Source: a virus
DNA length: 40,129 nucleotides
Direction: 5' to 3' (one strand)
Virus record (IMG/VR): IMGVR_UViG_3300025102_000082
Span: 1 to 40,129 of that record
Shown: positions 12,977 to 21,793 of the stretch, one piece after another
How the letters are laid out: the number at the start of each line of letters is the position of its first letter
Position numbering within the stretch: the stretch's first letter is position 1
The notes under the pieces: generated by a model
Databases searched by the model: none
The model's input: only the letters and a program-made list of their open reading frames with translations
Told to the model about the DNA's origin: nothing
Position numbers and translations under genes: made by a program

Positions 12977-15400
12977 ATGGTTAACAAAGCTATAAAAAGT
13001 TCTTTTCCCAGCCAAGCGGTTAGTGATTTAGAGAAAATGACATCTGAGTATGGCGCTAAAGTTGGTAGAGCTATTGAGCATGAGTGGTTTAATAATAAAA
13101 CCGATTATAACGACAAAAACGGATCTGGTAGATATGGTTCGTCTAGAAGAGCTTTTAACTCTCTAAGACTTTATGCTAGAGGTGAGCAATCAGTTAGAAA
13201 ATATAAAGATGAGTTGTCTATTAATGGTGATTTGTCTTATTTAAATTTAGACTGGAAGCCTGTACCTATTATACCTAAGTTTGTAGACATAGTTGTTAAC
13301 GGTATGGCAGATAGATCTTATGATATAAAAGCATACTCACAAGACCCAGCTTCTATAAAAGAACGTACTGATTACGTTACTAAAATAGCTGAAGACATGC
13401 AGTCTAAGCCTTTTAATGATGCTGCTGCTAGCCAATTAGGTGTAGATATATATCAAACAGATCAATCAAAGTTACCTGAATCTACACAAGAGCTTGAGCT
13501 TCACATGCAGCTAGATTACAAACAGTCTATTGAAATAGCAGAAGAGGAAGCTATTAATAGTGTTTTTGATAAAAACAAATATGAATATGTATCTAAAAGA
13601 ATAAACAATGATTTAGTTGTTTTAGGTATTGGTGCTGCTAAAAGCTCTTTTAATAAGGCTGAAGGTATTAAAGTAGAATATGTAGATCCAGCTGATCTTG
13701 TATACTCTAATACAGATTCACCTTATTTTGATGATATTTATTATGTAGGTGAGATAAAAGAAATATATTTAAATGAGCTTAAAAAAGAGTTTCCTGAGCT
13801 AACAGACGATCAGTTAAAAGAATACGGTGGTTATAAAGGCTATAATAATATAGCTTATAAACATAATTCAAAAGCTGAAGAGGAAAACAGTGTATCTGTA
13901 TTATACTTTGAATATAAGACATACGCTAATCAAGTTCATAAAATAAAAACTACAGCCACTGGCGGTAAAAAAGCTATTGAAAAAAACGATACTTTTAATC
14001 CTCCACAAGCAGAAGATTTTGAAAAAGTAGATAGAGCTATTGAGGTTATATACGAAGGTGTTAAAGTAATTGGTAGTAAAGATGTTTTAAAGTGGGAGCT
14101 AAAGAAAAATATGATGCGACCAAAAGCAGATACTACTAAAGCTCAAATGAGTTACGCTATATGCGCGCCGCGTATGTATGAAGGTCGTATTGAAAGCTTA
14201 GTTAGTCGTATGACTAGCTTTGCTGATATGATACAAATAACGCATTTAAAGCTACAGCAAGTGTTATCACGCATGGTGCCAGATGGTGTTTACTTAGACG
14301 CTGACGGTTTAGCTGAGGTTGACCTTGGTAATGGAACAAACTATAATCCACAAGAAGCTTTAAATATGTATTTCCAAACAGGTAGTGTTATTGGTAGATC
14401 AATGACGCAAGATGGTGATATGAATAGAGGTTCACTGCCTATAAGAGAAATAAATACAAATGGCGGTAACAATAAAATAGCCTCTTTAATAAACACGTAT
14501 AACTATTACTTACAAATGATGCGTGATGTTACTGGCTTAAATGAAGCTAGAGATGGTAGTATGCCAGATAAAAACGCATTAGTAGGTATACAAAAAATTG
14601 CTGCTGCTAATTCTAACACAGCAACAAGACACATATTGCAATCAAGCTTGTATATAACCCTAACAATGGCAGAGTGTATTGCGATGCGTGTTTCTGATGT
14701 AATAGAATATTCACCAACTAAAGAGTCGTTTATTAAGACTTTAGGTAAGTTTAATGTTTCTACTTTAGAAGAAATGGCTAACTTACATTTACATGATTTT
14801 GGTATATTTATAGAATTAGCACCTGATGAGGAAGAAAAAGCAATGCTTGAAAATAATATACAGCTTGCTTTAAAATCTAATCAAATAAATCTTGAAGACG
14901 CTATTGATATTAGAGAAGTTAGAAATTTAAAGCTAGCTAATCAATTACTTAAAATAAGACGTAAGAAAAAACAAGAGCTAGACCAACAACAGGCTCAAGC
15001 GAATATACAAGCGCAGAGTCAAGCTAACGCACAAGCAGCTCAAGCATCAGCCGCAGCTGATATGCAAAAGCAACAAGCTCTTACAGAATCAAAAGCTCAG
15101 TTAGAGCAAATGAAGTCACAGCTTGAAATAGCCAAAATGGAAAGAGAAGCTGCAATTAAAAAAGAGTTAATGCAGTATGAGTTTGAAATTAATAAACAGC
15201 TGCAGCAAGGGCAAATAGCTATTGCTAAAGAAAAAGACAAGTTTAAAGAAGATCGCAAAGACGAAAGAACTAAAATACAAGCTTCACAGCAAAGTGAGCT
15301 TATAAATCAAAGAAAAACAAACGCGCCGCCTAAAAACTTTGAGTCCGCAGGTATGGACACATTAGGTGGGTTTGGACTTGAACAGTTTGAGCCGCGTTGA
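12977..15400 (+). CDS. Portal protein
   Basis: An 807-residue protein directly downstream of the large terminase and upstream of scaffold and capsid genes, the usual portal position. The dodecameric portal forms the head vertex through which DNA enters and leaves. The central part contains helical and wing-like segments, for example MTSFADMIQITHLKLQQVLS and the phage-portal-like YYLQMMRDVTGLNEARDGSM near residues 510-535. From about residue 660 a long Gln/Ala/Lys coiled coil runs to about 775 (QAQANIQAQSQANAQAAQAS, then LEQMKSQLEIAKMEREAAIK), consistent with an extended portal barrel reaching into the head. It ends GGFGLEQFEPR. Podovirus portals are often 500-800 residues, so length fits. Confidence 0.8.
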   Translation: MVNKAIKSSFPSQAVSDLEKMTSEYGAKVGRAIEHEWFNNKTDYNDKNGSGRYGSSRRAFNSLRLYARGEQSVRKYKDELSINGDLSYLNLDWKPVPIIPKFVDIVVNGMADRSYDIKAYSQDPASIKERTDYVTKIAEDMQSKPFNDAAASQLGVDIYQTDQSKLPESTQELELHMQLDYKQSIEIAEEEAINSVFDKNKYEYVSKRINNDLVVLGIGAAKSSFNKAEGIKVEYVDPADLVYSNTDSPYFDDIYYVGEIKEIYLNELKKEFPELTDDQLKEYGGYKGYNNIAYKHNSKAEEENSVSVLYFEYKTYANQVHKIKTTATGGKKAIEKNDTFNPPQAEDFEKVDRAIEVIYEGVKVIGSKDVLKWELKKNMMRPKADTTKAQMSYAICAPRMYEGRIESLVSRMTSFADMIQITHLKLQQVLSRMVPDGVYLDADGLAEVDLGNGTNYNPQEALNMYFQTGSVIGRSMTQDGDMNRGSLPIREINTNGGNNKIASLINTYNYYLQMMRDVTGLNEARDGSMPDKNALVGIQKIAAANSNTATRHILQSSLYITLTMAECIAMRVSDVIEYSPTKESFIKTLGKFNVSTLEEMANLHLHDFGIFIELAPDEEEKAMLENNIQLALKSNQINLEDAIDIREVRNLKLANQLLKIRRKKKQELDQQQAQANIQAQSQANAQAAQASAAADMQKQQALTESKAQLEQMKSQLEIAKMEREAAIKKELMQYEFEINKQLQQGQIAIAKEKDKFKEDRKDERTKIQASQQSELINQRKTNAPPKNFESAGMDTLGGFGLEQFEPR

Positions 15401-15431
15401 AAATAAACAAACAATTATATAATATTTTATC

Positions 15432-16625
15432 ATGTCAGAACAAACACAACCGATCGAAGAGATCAAAGATGAAGTTGTAGATCAAGTTGAAGCTACAACT
15501 GAAGAGCCTAAAAAAGAAGAAGTTACCTATAAAGAAAAAACAAAAGACGGTACAATAAAACTTGATTTAGGTAAATTTAAAAAATTTCAAGAACAACAAA
15601 ACGCTGAAACAAATGTTGAAAAAGAAGTGCCAGTGCAAGCACAAGAAGAGCCGAAAGACTCAGACAATAAAGAACAGGTTAAACAGCAAGTTGAGGAGCA
15701 GGTTATACAAGAGATAACAGAAGAAGAAACTGTTACAGAAAAACCTGTTGTAGAGCAACCTGTTGTAGAAGAAACAAAACTAGTACAAGAACAAAAAAAA
15801 TTACCAGAAAATATTGAAAGTTTGGTAAAGTTTATGGAAGATACTGGCGGTAGTATAGAAGACTATGCAAGATTAAACGCAGACTATACTAACGTAGACA
15901 ATAATACATTATTAAAAGAATATTACAAGTCAACTAAATCTCATCTTGATAATGAAGAGATTAACTTTTTAATTGAAGACAGTTTTTCATATGATGAAGA
16001 ACTAGACGAACAAAGAGATATTAGAAAGAAAAAGTTGGCGTTGAAAGAAGAAGTTGCGAAAGCTAAAAAGTTTCTTACCGGTTTAAAAGACGAATACTAC
16101 AAGGAGGTCAAGTTGAGTTCTAAGTTGTCTAAAGACCAGCAAGATGCTATTAACTTTTATAACGAATACAACCAAAAACAAACCACTGCCAATGAAATCC
16201 AACAAAAGCAGTATAAGCAATTTGAGCAAACTACCAATAATGTTTTTAACGAAAACTTCAAAGGTTTTGATTTTAGAGTCGGAGACAAAAAATATAGGTA
16301 CAATGTAAAAGATGCCGCTGCTGTTAAGGATTACCAGAGTGACATATCTAATTTCGTTAAGGAGTTCTTAGACGAAAATAATATGATGAAAGACGCTGCT
16401 GGTTATCATAAAGCTTTATATGCTGGTAAAAATATTGATAAAATTGTATCGCATTTTTATGAGCAAGGTAAGGCTGACGCAATAAAAGAAACCGCTGTAA
16501 AGTCAAAAAATATTGACATGGGTGCTAGAACTGTAAAACCAGTTGTAGACACTAGCGGTATGAAAATTAAAGTGTTAGGTGGTGAGAATAGTTCTAGGTT
16601 AAAATTTAAAATTAGAAAAAAATAA
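15432..16625 (+). CDS. Putative scaffolding protein
   Basis: A 397-residue protein between portal and capsid genes, where scaffolds are normally encoded. The first ~130 residues are highly acidic and low-complexity (Glu, Gln, Val, Lys: EEPKKEEVTYKEK, QQVEEQVIQEITEEETVTEK). The middle is helical (residues about 135-270). The C-terminus is basic (KIKVLGG, SSRLKFKIRKK), suiting capsid contact as in other scaffolds. T7 gp9-type scaffolds share the acidic N-terminus and interacting C-terminus, although homology is not shown here. It would direct procapsid assembly and then leave. A protease role is not indicated. A leader with TATATAAT lies a few bases before the start but is too close for a normal promoter. 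Confidence 0.6.
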   Translation: MSEQTQPIEEIKDEVVDQVEATTEEPKKEEVTYKEKTKDGTIKLDLGKFKKFQEQQNAETNVEKEVPVQAQEEPKDSDNKEQVKQQVEEQVIQEITEEETVTEKPVVEQPVVEETKLVQEQKKLPENIESLVKFMEDTGGSIEDYARLNADYTNVDNNTLLKEYYKSTKSHLDNEEINFLIEDSFSYDEELDEQRDIRKKKLALKEEVAKAKKFLTGLKDEYYKEVKLSSKLSKDQQDAINFYNEYNQKQTTANEIQQKQYKQFEQTTNNVFNENFKGFDFRVGDKKYRYNVKDAAAVKDYQSDISNFVKEFLDENNMMKDAAGYHKALYAGKNIDKIVSHFYEQGKADAIKETAVKSKNIDMGARTVKPVVDTSGMKIKVLGGENSSRLKFKIRKK

Positions 16626-16645
16626 AAACTTAAAAATTTAAAAAA

Positions 16646-18127
16646 ATGGGATTTAACACATCTTTAGGATTAGGTGGATCATTTTCACTTACTCCACACC
16701 CAACAGCAGATGTTTTGTCTACAAACTATATTAGCTTTGTTGACGGAAGTGCTGATTGGTCACAACAATATCTACCTGAGTTGTACGAGCAAGAAGTAGA
16801 GCGCTACGGAAACCGTACTATCAGTGGATTTTTACAAATGGTAGGCGCTGAAATGCCTATGAGTTCTGATCAAGTTGTTTGGTCTGAGCAAAACAGATTA
16901 CACATTGCATATAAAAGTGCAGGTGCTGTAGATAGTGCTACGAGTGTGCAAGTTGCTGATACAGCAGCTAGTACTATTTCTCTTGGTACTGGATTAAATA
17001 ACGCGTTAAGAGTTGGTGATACAGTTCTTATTACAGACGCTGCTACTGGACTTAAAACAGTAAAATGTTACGTGTCTACTACAGCTGCTACTGCTACGCA
17101 AACTGCTGGTCAAGGTGGAAACAACACAGATGCTACGTGTCTGCCTTATTCTGCTGCACACTTAACTAATGCTGGTTTTGCAACTGATGAGCAAATTAAT
17201 ATATTTGTTTACGGTAAAGAATTTGCAAAAGGCACAGCTAGTCAATCAGGTGAAATCAAGCCACAGTTCCAACAGTATAACAACAAGCCAATAATTATTA
17301 AAGATCACTTTAAAATTAATGGTTCTGATACTGCTAGAATCGGATGGGTTGAGACTACTGACGAAGCTGGACAAGTAGGATATTCTTGGTATTTAAAGTC
17401 TGCTGGAGAAACTAGACTACGTTTTATGGATTATTTAGAAACTTCATTAATTGAAGCTGAAAAAGGAGTTAGCTCTTCTAATATCCATGATGCAGCAGGT
17501 GGTTTAGGAGTAACTCAGCCAGGTGATGTAGGTACAGAAGGTTTATTCTCTGCTATTTCAACTAGAGGTAACGTATTTGAAGATTTAGCTTCTCTTGGAG
17601 ATTTTGACTTATTGTTAAAAAATCTTGACAAGCAAGGTGCTATCGAAGAAAATATGTTATACTTAAACAGATCAATGGCCCTTACTTTTGACGACATGGT
17701 AGCTGGTATCAATGCTAACTATCAAGGTGGTGCTTCTTTTGGAGTATTTGACAACGACGCTGACATGGCATTAAACTTTGGTTTTTCTGCTTTCAGAAGA
17801 GGATCTTACGATTTCTACAAGTCTGATTGGAAATACTTAAACGATGCTGCTGCTCGTGGAGGATTTGGAGACATCTCAGGAGTATTAATTCCTGCTGGAA
17901 CTTCAACTGTATACGATCAGTCACTAGGTAAAAACATGACACGTCCTTTCTTACACGTACGTTACAGATCTTCAGAAACTGATGACCGAAGAATGAAATC
18001 TTGGGTAACTGGTTCTGTAGGACAAGCTAGCTATGTAGGAGATGACTTCATGGAAGTACACTATTTGTCTGAAAGATGTTTAATAGTTCAAGGGGCTAAT
18101 AACTTTGTGTTATTAAAAGAATCATAA
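16646..18127 (+). CDS. Major capsid protein
   Basis: A 493-residue protein after the scaffold gene and before two small surface-protein candidates, the position of the major head protein. It starts MGFNTSLGLGGSFSLTPHPT and has the compact mix of loops and strands expected for an HK97-fold shell protein, with a central Thr/Ala-rich insertion at about 90-170. A conserved-looking C-terminal part includes HVRYRSSETDDRRMKSWVTG and ERCLIVQGANNFVLLKES. The last third uses more C-ending codons (TTC, CTC, TAC) than flanking genes, consistent with high expression. It would form the icosahedral shell and is a plausible main client of the phage GroEL. HK97 fold and client status are inferred. Confidence 0.75.
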   Translation: MGFNTSLGLGGSFSLTPHPTADVLSTNYISFVDGSADWSQQYLPELYEQEVERYGNRTISGFLQMVGAEMPMSSDQVVWSEQNRLHIAYKSAGAVDSATSVQVADTAASTISLGTGLNNALRVGDTVLITDAATGLKTVKCYVSTTAATATQTAGQGGNNTDATCLPYSAAHLTNAGFATDEQINIFVYGKEFAKGTASQSGEIKPQFQQYNNKPIIIKDHFKINGSDTARIGWVETTDEAGQVGYSWYLKSAGETRLRFMDYLETSLIEAEKGVSSSNIHDAAGGLGVTQPGDVGTEGLFSAISTRGNVFEDLASLGDFDLLLKNLDKQGAIEENMLYLNRSMALTFDDMVAGINANYQGGASFGVFDNDADMALNFGFSAFRRGSYDFYKSDWKYLNDAAARGGFGDISGVLIPAGTSTVYDQSLGKNMTRPFLHVRYRSSETDDRRMKSWVTGSVGQASYVGDDFMEVHYLSERCLIVQGANNFVLLKES

Positions 18128-18152
18128 TATTAACCCTTAAAAACTAAAAAAC

Positions 18153-18509
18153 ATGGACAAATTTTTATATTTCTCAACTGGAGATGGTGCTGACGCAACA
18201 ACTGAAGCTGCTGTTTATCCTTTGAGTAGAATGGTTGGAGTAGATCCAATATCTGCGACAACAACTGAGATGAAATTTTTATCTGCAGATCCAAAGCTAG
18301 GTGGAACAACGGCTGTTTATTACGACGTAATTACATTTACACATACTTCTGCGGCTAACTTAAAAGTAATTAAAGATATTTTTAAAGCAATAGGAAAAGA
18401 AACTTTCAAAGATAGTACACCTTTGGTTGTTATTTGTGATAAAGATAATTCTGAATTTGCATCTCCTGACATTAGTGATTGCACTATTGAGCTTGGTCAA
18501 GCAAGTTAA
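18153..18509 (+). CDS. Small virion protein, paralogue A (decoration candidate)
   Basis: A 118-residue protein starting MDKFLYFSTGDGADATTEAA. It resembles the 132-residue protein encoded next at 18577. Both open M-D/E-K-F/Y-L-Y-F followed by an acidic Ala/Thr stretch, both have V/F-x-P-L/I-S, and both carry a middle strand (TAVYYDVITFTHT here, SVTLTLVTANTH there) and a helix before a terminal beta segment. Placement right after the capsid gene and small size suggest a capsid decoration or head-stabilising protein made at high level. It is followed by a strong hairpin terminator. The paralogy is seen in sequence; the decoration role is inferred. Confidence 0.65.
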   Translation: MDKFLYFSTGDGADATTEAAVYPLSRMVGVDPISATTTEMKFLSADPKLGGTTAVYYDVITFTHTSAANLKVIKDIFKAIGKETFKDSTPLVVICDKDNSEFASPDISDCTIELGQAS

Positions 18510-18524
18510 TAAATAAACCACTTT

Positions 18525-18564
18525 AAACCTACGGGCGTCTTTACGGCGCCCTTAGGTTTATTTT
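18525..18564 (+). terminator. Rho-independent terminator after paralogue A
   Basis: The arm AAACCTA-C-GGGCG-T-C pairs with G-G-CGCCC-T-TAGGTTT around a loop of about 5 bases. The result is roughly a 15-position stem with one C/T mismatch and one G-T wobble, ending at 18559 and followed by ATTTT. It lies in the 67-base gap between two paralogous genes. It would reduce transcription into the downstream genes relative to the capsid region. Confidence 0.8.
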
Positions 18565-18576
18565 AAAAAAACACAA

Positions 18577-18975
18577 ATGGAAAAGTATTTATATTTTAGA
18601 AAAGCTACCGATGTTGCGAACGATGACGACGACGCAGATTCAGTTTGTTTTCCGATTTCTAGTCTTCTTAGTATTAAACCAAAAAACGCAAATGATTTAG
18701 CGTTGTTTTTTATACCTGCAGTTAGAATTTCTGGAGGTGTAGATAATGGCGAAGATTTTACAAACGCCGACAGTGTTACTTTGACTCTTGTAACGGCAAA
18801 CACGCATAAAGAAGCTATGAAAGGTTTAATAGAGGGTTTTAATAGAGCTTCAAGCTTTGTAGGCGAATCATCAGATAATGATTTTATAGTTGTTGGTGAT
18901 AATGCAAAAAACATTTTTATTGCACCTGAGATTGCTTCTGTGGCTACAATAAATGTCGCAGATCCGTTCGTTTAA
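18577..18975 (+). CDS. Small virion protein, paralogue B (decoration candidate)
   Basis: A 132-residue protein (MEKYLYFRKATDVANDDDDA at the start, INVADPFV at the end). It shares its architecture with the 118-residue product encoded just upstream: the M-E-K-Y-LYF start, an acidic run, the FPISSLLSIKPKN strand-turn, a beta pair around RISGGV and SVTLTLVTAN, then a helix (HKEAMKGLIEGFNRAS) and a terminal strand. An Asp run at about 15-19 adds negative charge. It is followed by a second terminator almost identical to the first, so the gene and its terminator were probably duplicated together. A capsid surface role is inferred from position. Confidence 0.65.
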   Translation: MEKYLYFRKATDVANDDDDADSVCFPISSLLSIKPKNANDLALFFIPAVRISGGVDNGEDFTNADSVTLTLVTANTHKEAMKGLIEGFNRASSFVGESSDNDFIVVGDNAKNIFIAPEIASVATINVADPFV

Positions 18976-18991
18976 AATTACAACAAACCTT

Positions 18992-19031
18992 AAACTTATG
19001 GGCGTATTAAAGCGCCCTTAGGTTTATTTTT
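18992..19031 (+). terminator. Rho-independent terminator after paralogue B
   Basis: AAACTTA-T-GGGCG-T pairs with G-CGCCC-T-TAGGTTT (a T/G wobble at position 5 and one T/T mismatch), with loop ATTAAA and a following ATTTTT tract. The right arm AGCGCCCTTAGGTTTATTTT is nearly the same as in the terminator at 18525. Together they bracket paralogue B and insulate the tail genes from capsid-level expression. Confidence 0.8.
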
Positions 19032-19056
19032 ACAAACTATTTAATTATATTATATC

Positions 19057-19845
19057 ATGGAAACAAAAACAAAAAAACAACCTAAACAGGTTGAAGTAAA
19101 AAATATTCCAAGCTGGGAAATAAAAGACAGGCAATATTATTTAACAGGCAATGGTAATCCACTTAGCTATGTTTTAACCTCAAAGTCAACACCTAGAAAA
19201 CCATTACTTTGGTTTGATGAAGAAAAAGGTTATAACAGAGAGTTAAGATATGCTAGTAATCAAAGATCTTGTTTTATAGACGAACAAGACAGTAATGTAA
19301 TATTAGATCATATTATATTTGAAGAAGGTGTATTACACGTGTCTAAAAAAAATCAAGCATTACAAAAAATGCTATCATTATATCACCCTAAAAAAGGTTA
19401 TATATATGAAGAAAAAGACGAAGTAGCAGAAGCTAAAGATGATTTAGTAAGTATAGAGGTTGAAATGGAAGCTTTAAATACTGCTATGTCAATTGAAGTT
19501 GATCAAGCAGAAGCTATACTAAGAGTTGAATTAGGATCTTCTGTAGACTCAATGAGTTCAGCAGAACTTAAAAGAGACTTATATATGTTTGCTAGAAATA
19601 ATCCTATATTATTTTTAGAACTAGTTAACGATGATAATGTACAGTTGAGAAATTTAGCTATTAAAGCTTCAGGCTTAAACATTATTAAGTTATCACAAGA
19701 CCAAAGAACTTTTGCATGGGGTTCAAACGGTAAGAAATTAATGACCGTGCCTTTTGATGAAAATCCATATTCTGCATTTGCTGCTTTCTTAAAAACAGAT
19801 GAAGGTGTAGAAGTTTTCAAATCAATAGAAAAAAAGCTAAAATAG
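19057..19845 (+). CDS. Putative virion-assembly protein, 262 aa
   Basis: A 262-residue protein, first gene after the second terminator and so possibly the first of a new transcription segment. The N-terminal half looks like a beta domain (PSWEIKDRQYYLTGNGNPLS, YVLTSKSTPRKPLLWFDEEK). Residues about 120-155 are acidic and helical (EEKDEVAEAKDDLVSIEVEM), and the C-terminal half is helical (AELKRDLYMFARNNPILFLE). From memory, similarly organised proteins lie between capsid and neck genes in several marine podovirus-like genomes, but I cannot name the family. The next 66 bases hold a stem-loop and a repeated 11-mer. Virion role is inferred from position only. Confidence 0.55.
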   Translation: METKTKKQPKQVEVKNIPSWEIKDRQYYLTGNGNPLSYVLTSKSTPRKPLLWFDEEKGYNRELRYASNQRSCFIDEQDSNVILDHIIFEEGVLHVSKKNQALQKMLSLYHPKKGYIYEEKDEVAEAKDDLVSIEVEMEALNTAMSIEVDQAEAILRVELGSSVDSMSSAELKRDLYMFARNNPILFLELVNDDNVQLRNLAIKASGLNIIKLSQDQRTFAWGSNGKKLMTVPFDENPYSAFAAFLKTDEGVEVFKSIEKKLK

Positions 19846-19851
19846 CGTAAC

Positions 19852-19862
19852 TATTATAAGTG
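19852..19862 (+). promoter_or_regulatory. Candidate regulatory 11-mer, copy 2
   Basis: TATTATAAGTG is identical to the 11-mer at 9410. It lies about 50 bases upstream of the start at 19912 and its last bases run into a perfect-looking stem-loop. Both copies lie in the largest late-region gaps. A shared promoter or processing element is possible, but two occurrences in A/T-rich DNA are weak proof. Confidence 0.25.
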
Positions 19863-19894
19863 GTATAGCCATCTATAATGTTGGCTATACTACT
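19859..19894. other. 12-bp stem-loop without a T tract
   Basis: AGTGGTATAGCC (19859-19870) pairs with GGCTATACTACT (19883-19894) over 12 positions with one G-T wobble, around a 12-base loop. No run of T follows on the + strand; instead A-rich sequence leads to the start at 19912. That is unlike the two terminators upstream, so an RNA-processing, stability or translational control element is more likely. Confidence 0.6.
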
Positions 19895-19911
19895 ATAATA
19901 AAAATAAAAAT

Positions 19912-20682
19912 ATGGCAATTGACGTAAATAAAGTATATACTACAGTATTATCTATACTAAACAAAAAAGGTAGCGGCTATATGACGCCAGATAATTTTAA
20001 CAAAATTGCTGCTATATCTCAAATAGAGCTTTTAGATAGAGCTTTTTATGAATATAATCAAGCTGTAACTAAACAAACAAATGGTAGAGCTGCACAAGGA
20101 GCTGGTGATATACCTAGAAAAATAAAAGACAAGCTTGATCCATTTTGTGATTTAACAACTTTAACAATAGATTCTACAAATAGTTACTTTGAACCACCTG
20201 GATATAACACTCAAATATTAGACCTAGATGGAAATCCTATTGGAACACAAGCTTTAAATAATATATATGCAACTTTAAGTTTAAAAATAAACGGAACGTT
20301 TACAGATATAGAACGCGTAGACAAATCTAAAATACCGTTTTTATTTTCTTCAAAATTAACAGCACCCTCGACAACTTTTCCAATGTATTATTATTCTGCA
20401 GAATTATTATATGTTTTTCCAAGCACTATAAACAAAGTAGACTTATATTATATAGCTAGACCTAGAGATCCGCTATGGGCTTCAAGTATTGATACATCAA
20501 GTTTTGGTACTCCTGTTTATACTTATGATGCTATTAGTAGTAGTAATTTTAGATTACACTCTTCAGAGTTTCCAGACCTTGTAATGTCTATATTAAAGCA
20601 TTTTGGGGTTACAATAAAAGATCCACTTGTTATTCAAGCGGCTCAACAAGAAGAACAACAAACAACACAATTAGAACAATAA
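19912..20682 (+). CDS. Neck/ring-type virion structural protein
   Basis: A 256-residue protein. It starts MAIDVNKVYTTVLSILNKKG and has the motif SGYMTPDNFNKIAAISQIEL, a hydrophobic strand pair (MYYYSAELLYVFPSTINKVD, LYYIARPRDPLWA), then FRLHSSEFPDLVMSILKHFG and a Gln-rich tail. This matches the pattern, as I recall it, of a widespread structural protein family of marine and crAss-like short-tailed phages that lies between capsid and nozzle genes, often described as a ring or head-tail connector. It would join the portal to the tail. The stop is one base before the next start. The connector role is inferred from pattern memory and position. Confidence 0.6.
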   Translation: MAIDVNKVYTTVLSILNKKGSGYMTPDNFNKIAAISQIELLDRAFYEYNQAVTKQTNGRAAQGAGDIPRKIKDKLDPFCDLTTLTIDSTNSYFEPPGYNTQILDLDGNPIGTQALNNIYATLSLKINGTFTDIERVDKSKIPFLFSSKLTAPSTTFPMYYYSAELLYVFPSTINKVDLYYIARPRDPLWASSIDTSSFGTPVYTYDAISSSNFRLHSSEFPDLVMSILKHFGVTIKDPLVIQAAQQEEQQTTQLEQ

Positions 20683-20683
20683 T

Positions 20684-21790
20684 ATGGGATTAATAGGAAC
20701 AGTTACAGAAGAAAATTACTACAATGGATCTCAAACTTTTATTGGAGACGGAACAGCTTTTTCTTTTACATTAACATTTGAAACACTACCTACTACTAAT
20801 CAAGTAAGGGTTTTTTTAAATAATACAGAAACTTTTGAATTTACTATATCTGGAGCTACAATTACTTTTTCAGGATCTGCAAAGCAGCTTCTTGAAACAA
20901 ACGAAAATGTTGTTGTTAAAGTTGAGTTATTAGATAGTACTTTTGGTAGTTATCAATATACATCGATAAAAGATATTGTTGATAATTTTATGATAGCTTA
21001 TGTAGGTGACGGTAAATTAATAGGTCATGTAGCAAAATCTGACGTTATATTTCATGCTAAACGTGGTTTACAAGAATTTAGCTATGACGTGCTTAAAACA
21101 GTTAAGTCACAAGAAGTTGAGCTAGGAGCGTCATTATCTATACCTATGCCGCAAGACTATATTAACTATGTAAAACTTTGTTACATAGATAGCTCAGGCA
21201 TAAGTAGAATTATATATCCAACTAGACTTACAACAAACCCAACAGAGCCAATGCTACAAGATAATAATTATAATTATGTTTTTGATGCTGATGGTAATGC
21301 TGTTGAAGGTAGTTCAATAACAGAACAAAGATATAGCAATTTTGACACTACAAGAGTTTCAGGTAATTTATCTTCTGAAGATAGTTTATACTTAACTACA
21401 AATGATTACATTAGAAGTGATTACGGGCAAAGATATGGAGCTACACCAGAAACTACGCAAGTAAATGGGTTTTTTACAATAAACGAAAGAACAAGTAGTT
21501 TTAATTTTAGTAGTGATTTATCTGGTAAAATTATTGTATTAGAATATATTTCAGATGGCTTAGGTACAGACGCTGAGATGAAAGTAAATAAACTTGCAGA
21601 AGAAGCTTTATACAAGCACATTGCATATAACGTTCTAGCGGTTAAAAGAAATATATCTGAGTATATAGTTCAAAGATATAAAAAAGAACGAAGAGCAGCG
21701 CTTAGAAACGCTAAGATCAGGTTATCTAACTTAAAATCTGCAGAGCTTGCTCAAGTAATGCGAAATAAATCGAAACGAATTAAACACTAA
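20684..21790 (+). CDS. Head-tail adaptor-like protein with N-terminal beta domain
   Basis: A 368-residue protein. The first ~90 residues (NYYNGSQTFIGDGTAFSFTL, then NQVRVFLNNTETFEFTISGA) form a short beta domain like those at the start of some phage fibres. From about 95 the sequence is typical of a neck/adaptor family: IKDIVDNFMIAYVGDGKLIG, DVIFHAKRGLQEFSYDVLKT, then SLSIPMPQDYINYVKLCYID. The C-terminal ~70 residues are basic helices (YIVQRYKKERRAALRNAKIR) ending RNKSKRIKH. The adaptor portion would sit under the portal. The fused N-terminal domain may give an outward contact. Role is inferred from family pattern and gene order. Confidence 0.6.
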   Translation: MGLIGTVTEENYYNGSQTFIGDGTAFSFTLTFETLPTTNQVRVFLNNTETFEFTISGATITFSGSAKQLLETNENVVVKVELLDSTFGSYQYTSIKDIVDNFMIAYVGDGKLIGHVAKSDVIFHAKRGLQEFSYDVLKTVKSQEVELGASLSIPMPQDYINYVKLCYIDSSGISRIIYPTRLTTNPTEPMLQDNNYNYVFDADGNAVEGSSITEQRYSNFDTTRVSGNLSSEDSLYLTTNDYIRSDYGQRYGATPETTQVNGFFTINERTSSFNFSSDLSGKIIVLEYISDGLGTDAEMKVNKLAEEALYKHIAYNVLAVKRNISEYIVQRYKKERRAALRNAKIRLSNLKSAELAQVMRNKSKRIKH

Positions 21791-21793
21791 TAA

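Noticed and set aside
15416-15423. TATATAAT as a promoter for the scaffold-like gene
   Set aside because: It lies only about 9 bases before the ATG, too close for a -10 element of a leadered transcript, and A/T-rich strings are common in the leaders here.
16020-16380. Possible second recoded tract in the scaffold-like gene
   Set aside because: Hand counts of about 32-38% GC over three lines are only slightly above background, so it is not comparable with the terminase tract.
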